DNA from: an uncultured Prevotella sp.
GTDB taxonomy: Bacteria > Bacteroidota > Bacteroidia > Bacteroidales > Bacteroidaceae
Direction of reading: 5' to 3'
DNA length: 40,833 nucleotides
NCBI GenBank assembly: GCA_900315635.1
Contig: OMZV01000019.1
Coordinates: forward strand, 1-40,833
Part shown: one piece after another, positions 35,548 through 40,833 of the stretch
How the letters are laid out: the number at the start of each line of letters is the position of its first letter
How positions within the stretch are numbered: the stretch's first letter is position 1
The notes under the pieces: model-generated
Databases searched by the model: none
Told to the model about the DNA's origin: nothing
What the model saw: only the letters and a program-made list of their open reading frames with translations
Program-made: the position numbers and the translations under genes

Positions 35548-35792
35548 AGTTCAATCTCTCTATTACTTGTTCTGGCATTTCGAATATCTGCAATAATTTC
35601 TTCAGCAGAGCGATTGTCTTTCCATGCACCTGCAAACTGGTCTGCCCATTTTTCTTTCTTTTCCTCTGGCTTTTTTAATAAAGAGTCACTAAGGAAAGAA
35701 ATCAACTTTAGCTTGACCTCATCGCTAGCTCCTTTCAACATATTGCTAAGGACATCGAACTGATTCTGATTTAAATTTATCGCAGTCTGCAT
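35544..35792 (-). CDS. antitoxin partner of the PIN-domain gene
   Basis: An 82-residue antitoxin-like protein, MQTAINLNQNQFDVLSNML..., ending with KWADQFAGAWKDNRSAEEIIADIRNARTSNREIEL (core residues 49-82). This last part is typical of Bacteroidetes antitoxins paired with VapC: a linker with W-x-D-x-F followed by an RSAEEIIxDI helix that lies across the PIN active site. The N-terminal half would dimerise and perhaps bind DNA. It overlaps the toxin start by 4 bp and has a consensus promoter at 35819-35849. With the toxin truncated it may persist only as a repressor. Confidence 0.78.
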   Translation of the reverse strand: MQTAINLNQNQFDVLSNMLKGASDEVKLKLISFLSDSLLKKPEEKKEKWADQFAGAWKDNRSAEEIIADIRNARTSNREIEL

Positions 35793-35818
35793 AATAAGTA
35801 TAATTATTGTTTATCTTG

Positions 35819-35849
35819 CAAAGATAGTGCAAACGAGTGGAATATCAAA
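35819..35849 (-). promoter_or_regulatory. vapBC promoter, copy of a shared promoter module
   Basis: On the minus strand TTTG (35849-35846), a 19-bp spacer and TATCTTTG (35826-35819). The spacer ends ATTCCACTCGTTTGCAC, identical to the module at 37849-37879. Just upstream is a dyad AAAAGAAAA...TTTTCTTTT, also shared in form with that module. Confidence 0.8.
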
Positions 35850-35889
35850 AGAAAAGCGATTTTTCTTTTTCTATAAAATAGAAAAGTGG

Positions 35890-35897
35890 TATATTTG
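35890..35897 (+). promoter_or_regulatory. -7 element of the 35926 ATPase promoter
   Basis: TATATTTG matches the -7 consensus; the -33 region is only a T run at 35867-35870. A dyad (CTTTTTCTAT and ATAGAAAAG) overlaps the -33 region. It is divergent from the vapBC promoter, about 40 bp apart. Confidence 0.55.
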
Positions 35898-35925
35898 CAG
35901 AAAATTTATTCTATAGAGAAAATTT

Positions 35926-37134
35926 ATGGCTATTATAGAAAGACCTATTTACATTCAGCAAGTAGTCAAGCATATTGGCAAGGGACTTATCATTGTTCTT
36001 GTCGGGCAGCGGCGTGCCGGAAAGAGTTATGTCTTGAAGATGATGCGTGAGCGGATTGAAAAAGAGGATAATTCCAACATCATATATATAGATAAGGAAA
36101 AGCGGGAATTTGATTCTATTAAGAATTATCAGGACCTTAATGATTATATTGGAAGCCATTTTGAAAAATCAAAACACAACTACATCCTAATAGATGAGGT
36201 CCAAGACATTAAGGAGTTTGAGCGTAGTGTCCGTTCATATAGGACAGAACCTGATACAGATATTATAATAACGGGCAGCAACTCTCATGTCCTAAGTAGT
36301 GAGCTAAGCACACTGCTCGGCGGAAGATATAGAGAAATATATATTCAGCCTCTTAGCTATGTAGAGTTTCTGAAGTTTCATGGTCTTAATGACGATGATT
36401 CGTCATTGGCAAAATACATAGATTTTGGAGGACTTCCAGGTCTTTCAAGAATAGGACTTGACTTAGATGATGCGCGTGAATACCAGCTCGATGTCTATCA
36501 TACAGCCCTACTGAAGGATGTCATCATGCGTCATAACATCAGGAACATTGCTTTTCTTGAGAACCTCGTAAGATTTCTTGCAGACAATGAGGGCAAGATT
36601 ATTTCCGCCAACAGCATCAGCAAATATATGAAGTCGCAGGGAGTGAGTGTTACTGCTGCGGCAATTATAAACTACATCGACTATCTGAGTGAAGCTTACA
36701 TCATAAGCAAGGTCAACAGGTATGATATACATGGCAGAAAGATCTTTAAGAATAACGAAAAATATTACTTTGAAGACAACGGTATAAGAAATGCCATTGC
36801 CGGTGGTCAGCGTGAGGGTGATATAGAAAAAGTAATGGAGAACGTCGTTTATAACCAACTCTGCCGAATGGGCTATAAAGTCTATGTCGGACAACTGCAA
36901 GCAGGAGAAGGCGACTTTGTCTGCGAAAAGAGCAATGGTGACAGGGCATACGTCCAGGTGTCATACATCATTGCCGACGAGTCCACCCGCCAGCGTGAGT
37001 TTGGAGCTTTGAGAAACATCAAGGACAACTATCCGAAATTTGTCATCTCTATGACACCGCTCGTAACAAAGAATGACGACAATGGGATAACTCATCTCAA
37101 TCTCCGTTACTTCCTTGTAAACGGATTCGAATAG
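35926..37134 (+). CDS. AAA_14/DUF4143-type ATPase
   Basis: A 402-residue ATPase of the AAA_14 + DUF4143 family, common and variable in Bacteroidetes genomes. Walker A is GQRRAGKS (27-34), Walker B is YILIDEVQD (86-94; Asp90, Glu91), and the sensor-like IITGSNSHVLS follows. The C-terminal half has the DUF4143 features: YIDYLSEAYIISKVNRYDI, KYYFEDNGIRNAI, and a restriction-endonuclease-like GEGDFVCEK...AYVQVSY. The nuclease-like end suggests DNA- or RNA-directed activity, but no function is established for the family. It is followed after 31 nt by the UPF0158 gene, probably in the same transcript. Confidence 0.85.
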   Translation: MAIIERPIYIQQVVKHIGKGLIIVLVGQRRAGKSYVLKMMRERIEKEDNSNIIYIDKEKREFDSIKNYQDLNDYIGSHFEKSKHNYILIDEVQDIKEFERSVRSYRTEPDTDIIITGSNSHVLSSELSTLLGGRYREIYIQPLSYVEFLKFHGLNDDDSSLAKYIDFGGLPGLSRIGLDLDDAREYQLDVYHTALLKDVIMRHNIRNIAFLENLVRFLADNEGKIISANSISKYMKSQGVSVTAAAIINYIDYLSEAYIISKVNRYDIHGRKIFKNNEKYYFEDNGIRNAIAGGQREGDIEKVMENVVYNQLCRMGYKVYVGQLQAGEGDFVCEKSNGDRAYVQVSYIIADESTRQREFGALRNIKDNYPKFVISMTPLVTKNDDNGITHLNLRYFLVNGFE

Positions 37135-37165
37135 GAAAAATTATTACTAGGTTAAAAAATCAATT

Positions 37166-37657
37166 ATGGGAACAGAAATAAAATCACGTGAAGAATTAGT
37201 TGATGAAATTGCAAATGCTTTGCAAGAAAATTTTGAGTACATAGATACTTTCAACTATATTGACCTTGACAAGAATGAAATAGGAATGGCAATAGATGAC
37301 ATTACTGTTTGTGACGAGTTATTCCCGAAGGATGGTGAAGCTATAGTACGGATAGACCCGTTGGAGTCGAGAGAGTCGTTTGGCTGTATGGAGGATTTTG
37401 CCGACCAAGTTACCGATAAACGCAAGCAGGAGCATCTATATCGCGCCCTGAATCGTCGTCATCCATTCTCAACCTTCAAATATGCCGTAGAGGATACCGA
37501 CCTGTTGCAAGATTGGTACCACTTCCGTGACGAATGGTACAAGGATAAAGCTGAAGAATGGATGGAAGACAATGAAGTCGACTTCAAGAACGGACACATC
37601 ACGGCAAAGAATCCCGAAATGTATCATCGTGATGACGAAACTGACGAATGGGATTAG
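37166..37657 (+). CDS. UPF0158-family protein
   Basis: A 163-residue soluble, acidic protein of the UPF0158 family, whose function is unknown. The conserved core reads RIDPLESRESFGCMEDFADQV, then LYRALNRRHPFSTFKYAVED and LLQDWYHFRDEWYKDKAEEWM. The tail is charged (DDETDEWD). It is likely co-transcribed with the AAA_14 ATPase upstream and is followed by the tandem promoter array. Confidence 0.8.
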   Translation: MGTEIKSREELVDEIANALQENFEYIDTFNYIDLDKNEIGMAIDDITVCDELFPKDGEAIVRIDPLESRESFGCMEDFADQVTDKRKQEHLYRALNRRHPFSTFKYAVEDTDLLQDWYHFRDEWYKDKAEEWMEDNEVDFKNGHITAKNPEMYHRDDETDEWD

Positions 37658-37667
37658 ACCATAATAT

Positions 37668-37880
37668 AAAAGAGAAAGTTTTACTTTTCTTTTGCTATTC
37701 CACTCGTTTGCACTATCTCTCCATAAGATAGGCTGCACTCGGGAATCCAAAAGAAAGTTTCACTTTTCTTTTGTCATTCCACTCGTTTGCACTATCTCTC
37801 CATAAGATAGGCTGCATTCGGGAATCCAAAAGAAAGTTTCACTTTTCTTTTGTTATTCCACTCGTTTGCACTATCTTTGC
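37668..37880 (+). repeat. three tandem copies of a promoter module
   Basis: Three units about 77-79 bp apart, roughly 37668-37746, 37747-37825 and 37826-37880. Each holds an AAAGAAAG...CTTTTCTTT dyad, a TTTG -33 box (37693, 37770, 37849) and a 19-bp spacer ending ATTCCACTCGTTTGCAC. The -7 box is TATCTCTC in copies 1 and 2 but the consensus TATCTTTG (37872-37879) in copy 3. So copy 3 is the working promoter of the downstream operon and the others are apparently silent. The vapBC promoter at 35819-35849 carries the same module. Confidence 0.85.
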
Positions 37881-37904
37881 CAAAGAAACTTAGAATTATT
37901 GCTT

Positions 37905-38111
37905 ATGCAGACAATAGACACATACAAGCTCACAAGCATGGAAGAACCTTCCGACGAACTCCTTGCTCAGATTATGCATGAGGCAGCAGTCGATGCCAAG
38001 AAGAAGGGGGAAGCAGCTCACAAGCTCTACTTTGACCATCTTCGCAAATATGCATCCGAACAACGTAAACAATGGTTTTCTAAAAATCCGGAAATGCTCG
38101 CAGCAAGATGA
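37905..38111 (+). CDS. small partner (candidate antitoxin) of the zeta-like kinase
   Basis: A 68-residue charged protein starting MQTIDTYKLTSMEEPSDELL; this ATG lies 26 nt after the -7 box, while an upstream start would fall in the promoter. It ends in a basic, helical stretch (YFDHLRKYASEQRKQWFSKNPEML) and overlaps the next gene by 4 bp (ATGA). Its size, position and coupling fit an antitoxin for the zeta-like protein. It does not resemble the classic epsilon antitoxin in an obvious way. Confidence 0.65.
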   Translation: MQTIDTYKLTSMEEPSDELLAQIMHEAAVDAKKKGEAAHKLYFDHLRKYASEQRKQWFSKNPEMLAAR

Positions 38112-38713
38112 CAACATGCAATCATAAGCCAGTACTTATTGTTATTGCTGGGCCTAACGGGTCTGGCAAGACTACTATTACTTCTAAAATCCTTCATCAC
38201 GAATGGCTTGAGAATGCCATATACGTAAATCCCGACATTATAGCACAAGAGAAATTCGGTGATTGGAACAGCCAAGAAGCAGTAATGAAGTCTGTCAAAT
38301 ACTGTGAGCAGCTGCGTGAAGATTGTCTTGTTAAGAGACAGAGCCTTATCTTCGAAACTGTACTTTCAATACCGCAAAAAATAGACTACATCAAACGAGC
38401 AAAGCAAGTGGGTTTCTTCGTCCGTCTTTTCTTCGTTTCTACAAACAGTCCAACAATAAATGCTGCACGTATCGCCAAGCGCGTCATGGAGGGAGGTCAT
38501 GATGTTCCTATCAACAAAATCATATCACGCTACTATCGTTCGATTACCAATTGTGGAATAGCTGCAGAGTTTGTTGACCGCACTTACGTTTATGACAACT
38601 CCGTCGAAGATGCCGACGCCCGACTTCTGTTCCGAATGGTTAACGGCAACCTCTTCAAAACGTATGTGGACGATATCCCCGAATGGGCTCAGACAATTCT
38701 GCAAAGGAACTAG
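38108..38713 (+). CDS. zeta-toxin-like P-loop kinase
   Basis: A 201-residue P-loop protein of the zeta toxin group. Walker A is GPNGSGKTT (15-23), followed by the family pattern IYVNPDIIAQEKFGDW and then SLIFETVLS, which usually positions substrate and Walker B functions. The LFFVSTNSPTINAARIAKRVMEGGHDVPINKIISRYYRS region (core AKRVMEGGHDVP) matches the zeta family's lid and helix. Members phosphorylate UDP-N-acetylglucosamine or other small molecules, and some are housekeeping kinases. A coupled small upstream gene favours a toxin-antitoxin pair. Its target is unknown. Confidence 0.83.
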   Translation: MTTCNHKPVLIVIAGPNGSGKTTITSKILHHEWLENAIYVNPDIIAQEKFGDWNSQEAVMKSVKYCEQLREDCLVKRQSLIFETVLSIPQKIDYIKRAKQVGFFVRLFFVSTNSPTINAARIAKRVMEGGHDVPINKIISRYYRSITNCGIAAEFVDRTYVYDNSVEDADARLLFRMVNGNLFKTYVDDIPEWAQTILQRN

Positions 38714-38753
38714 AATTATCAATAAGGATATAGCAAGAACAAAAGGTTTTTTC

Positions 38754-39458
38754 ATGGGAATGTTGGAACATATAAAAGAAAGAACACGTAATACGTTGTC
38801 CCGTTTGCAAGTTCTTTGGGATGACTTACTCGTATCTCCTTTGTTTTGGATATTTGTTGCAATATTCATGTTTGTACTCTATTGTGTTATATCTTGCAAC
38901 GAAACCGAGAAGAAAGAGCAGAAGAAGGATGAAATAGCTATAGAAAATTGGGAAAGGCAAAGACAACAGGACAGCATAAATGATTTATACACTGAACATA
39001 ATAATATAGAATATAAAGAGACAGTTCTTCATACAGGAGATGCCCCCTATGGAAAAGGCGTTGCCCCAAAGGGTGCATTATCCTCATGCATAATTTCAAA
39101 TCCTACACGCTATGATGCTGTTGTGATTTTAGTTAATCAAAAAGGCAAATGGGTTCGGAATTCTTACATTCCTTCAGGTGCAAGCTACAAAATGAAGAAT
39201 ATCCCTGAGGGTAAATACATCATAAAGGTTACACAAGGATATTCTTGGTATAACCAGAAAGACAATGGGGAAGGTAAGGCCAAAGGGGGCTTTATGAAAG
39301 ATGTTTCTTATTATGAGTCAAAATGGGACGAATGTATCAACTTTACATATAAGCGTACAAAGGACGGTATATCTTATCAGGACCACGAAATCAAATTAAT
39401 CGCTAACGACGGTAACAAACAGATAAGCCGTGTTACCCCTAAAGATTTTTTCAAATAG
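38754..39458 (+). CDS. membrane-anchored hypothetical protein
   Basis: A 234-residue protein from MGMLEHIKERTRN at 38754, after a 40-nt gap. A longer frame starting upstream overlaps the zeta gene and is unlikely. It has a cytosolic basic N-terminus, one helix (about 29-47, LFWIFVAIFMFVLYCVIS), a charged region, and a C-terminal domain with a beta pattern (SYIPSGASYKMKNIPEGKYIIKV) that resembles a carboxypeptidase regulatory-like fold. Probably cotranscribed with the zeta-like pair. I do not recognise a family. Confidence 0.65.
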   Translation: MGMLEHIKERTRNTLSRLQVLWDDLLVSPLFWIFVAIFMFVLYCVISCNETEKKEQKKDEIAIENWERQRQQDSINDLYTEHNNIEYKETVLHTGDAPYGKGVAPKGALSSCIISNPTRYDAVVILVNQKGKWVRNSYIPSGASYKMKNIPEGKYIIKVTQGYSWYNQKDNGEGKAKGGFMKDVSYYESKWDECINFTYKRTKDGISYQDHEIKLIANDGNKQISRVTPKDFFK

Positions 39459-39466
39459 TATTATTA

Positions 39467-40669
39467 TTATTTTCCAAAAAGTCTTTTAAGCATTTTAATT
39501 ATATAGCTAAACGTTACACGTTTTTCCTTTTTTCTACTTGACCATAGGGGTATGTCCGTGTTTTCTATTCTTGGATCCCAACAAAAAATATGACCACATT
39601 TGCATTTTCTTATGGTAGTTTCTGGCGTAGATATTTTAACTTCAGATTTTCTACCACAAAAAGGACATTCTATAACCTTATTTAAGTCACCATAAATGCG
39701 CAGAGTATGCAATAAGCAACTTAAATTATCTCGAACAGCCCTTAATTCAGATGGAGATGGTATATCTTCCATCTTTTGCGGTGGACATGTCATTGCATAT
39801 TGTGTTGCAATAGGATGTTGCTCCAATCCGCCGTTCCCAATTAGGATTCTCTTGTACCTGTTATCTAGCTGCTTGTAAACAGGAGTCATCTCTGCTTTCA
39901 ACTGTTCTAAAATCTGTTGAAGTTGGATTATAACCTTTAGATTTTCAGTAAGTTTGTAAGAATCTTTTACGAAATGAGTTTTTACTTGTTCTGTGTTGTA
40001 ATGTTTGAATTTTGTTAGCTTATCCAAATCGTAATTATCAACAAATCCATATTTAGTTGTAGACCGTATTCCATAACTATGTGCAACTAATATATAGGCA
40101 TATTCATAAGATGCGGGAGTTAAATATCCTGTAGTAAATATTTGCGTATGAGTTGTAATGGTTTTAGTTCCATCACCATTATATCTCTCTGTTTTCCAGG
40201 ATTTTACTTCCTTGCAACCTTTAAGCGTCAATTCCCCAAACCCAACATACAGAGTTGCGAGATCAGTACAAATTTCATTAATCATTGTGTCTGACATATA
40301 CAAGCCATGGACAAAAAGGAGCTTATGGCAAATCTCATGAGCGAGGACTGCCAAAACTGCATTACTAACATTATTCCGAGAGAACAGGTCTTTACCTATA
40401 TTTATAAAAACCTCTTTATCATTATTCAGATTAATGCTACCTGCTTGTCCTTCACTCATCTTTTCTACGGTTACGATAGGCATATAATCTACCAAGCCTA
40501 TAAAATTCATCATTTTTTTTGCTTCCTCCTGTAAGGAGATTACATCGTTGGGATTGAAATTGTTACTAGGTAAATATTCGGGCATTGACTCTCTTCTTGG
40601 TATATATTCCTCTACCAAGGATAGGCATGACAGAATGGTTGAGACATTTAAATCCTTTAGGTCTTTCAT
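39467..40669 (-). CDS. HEXXH metallopeptidase-like protein with C-terminal zinc ribbon
   Basis: A 400-residue cytosolic protein. A zinc-peptidase motif is clear: LAVLAHEICHKLLFVHG with His111, Glu112 and His115, and a possible third ligand Glu132 or Asp136 in NEICTDLATLYVG. The C-terminal 70 residues hold a treble-clef-like zinc ribbon with Cys335, Cys338, Cys356, Cys358 and Cys363, then a basic tail. The middle (about 235-330) is probably helical. I do not recognise the family. HEXXH proteases in islands with toxin-antitoxin genes can act in defence or in cleaving a repressor, but that is only a guess. It converges with the gene at 38754, 8 nt apart. Confidence 0.7.
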   Translation of the reverse strand: MKDLKDLNVSTILSCLSLVEEYIPRRESMPEYLPSNNFNPNDVISLQEEAKKMMNFIGLVDYMPIVTVEKMSEGQAGSINLNNDKEVFINIGKDLFSRNNVSNAVLAVLAHEICHKLLFVHGLYMSDTMINEICTDLATLYVGFGELTLKGCKEVKSWKTERYNGDGTKTITTHTQIFTTGYLTPASYEYAYILVAHSYGIRSTTKYGFVDNYDLDKLTKFKHYNTEQVKTHFVKDSYKLTENLKVIIQLQQILEQLKAEMTPVYKQLDNRYKRILIGNGGLEQHPIATQYAMTCPPQKMEDIPSPSELRAVRDNLSCLLHTLRIYGDLNKVIECPFCGRKSEVKISTPETTIRKCKCGHIFCWDPRIENTDIPLWSSRKKEKRVTFSYIIKMLKRLFGK

Positions 40670-40833
40670 CTTTTATCTTAATTCCGCAACTAATTGTGCA
40701 ATTCTTTATTAATATTTTTTATAAGTCTCTGAGAAACAACAAGTTCTCCAGAGTTTTGCCATTTGCAGAATTATCACTAACTTTATTGTGTCAAAACAAA
40801 AAAAGTTCAATTCTAAATGACATGGCAAAGATA
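40670..40833 (-). promoter_or_regulatory. promoter and leader of the HEXXH gene
   Basis: The reverse complement of the window's last eight bases (40826-40833) is TATCTTTG, the -7 consensus; the -33 box would lie beyond the edge. This gives an untranslated leader of about 150 nt, unusually long here, with a stem-loop at 40727-40753 (CTCTGGAGAA with TTCTCAGAG, one bulge). Confidence 0.5.

Noticed and set aside
37668-37880. CRISPR array
   Set aside because: The whole 77-79-bp unit is repeated, including what would be spacers, and it contains promoter elements.

Overview
The window looks like a Bacteroidales chromosome, most likely Prevotella or a close relative. The evidence is the promoter signature TTTG-N18-20-TAnnTTTG found upstream of many genes, the near absence of Shine-Dalgarno sites, signal peptides ending in AQ, an M56 peptidase fused to a TonB domain, and a large secreted protein ending in a GLYIVNGKK-type tail. 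The species is an inference.

Layout. Positions 1-600 hold no supported protein gene but do hold a leftward promoter with a palindromic operator in its spacer, a second copy of the operator 75 bp away, and a terminator about 300 nt downstream, which suggests a small RNA. Positions 628-5859 are housekeeping: an FKBP lipoprotein and glycyl-tRNA synthetase on the minus strand, and divergent topoisomerase IV subunit A on the plus strand. Positions 5860-8582 hold a nested inverted-repeat element and a BlaI/M56-TonB sensor pair in which the M56-TonB gene is broken by a one-base shift in a C run.

Positions 8997-26100 form one long minus-strand operon of 16 genes driven by a promoter at 26153-26182. 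It encodes three ketosynthases (two with an extra C-terminal ketosynthase-like domain), three acyl carrier proteins, an AMP-forming acyl ligase, an LpxL-type acyltransferase, a methyltransferase, a GT2-PlsC fusion, LolA-like and MMPL transport proteins, a small EamA/SMR protein and two secreted esterases. This composition matches the aryl polyene/flexirubin superfamily. No ketoreductase, dehydratase, thioesterase or ammonia lyase is present, so the pathway would have to borrow reductive steps or make a different product. It is the strongest candidate for an uncharacterised system here.

Positions 26485-33021 form a plus-strand locus: a GT39/ArnT-like membrane glycosyltransferase (frameshifted in a G run), a 1220-residue secreted protein, an 82-residue peptide and a GtrB-like polyprenyl-phosphate glycosyltransferase. 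Together they suggest dedicated surface glycosylation. The two glycosyltransferase genes are visibly more GC-rich than their surroundings.

Positions 33118-40669 are an accessory island: two unrelated P-loop ATPases, an orphan HicB, a RhuM fragment, VapB with a truncated VapC, a UPF0158 protein, a zeta-like kinase with its small partner, a membrane protein and a HEXXH/zinc-ribbon protein. A promoter module is shared between vapBC and the zeta operon, where it occurs three times in tandem and only the last copy keeps a consensus -7 box.
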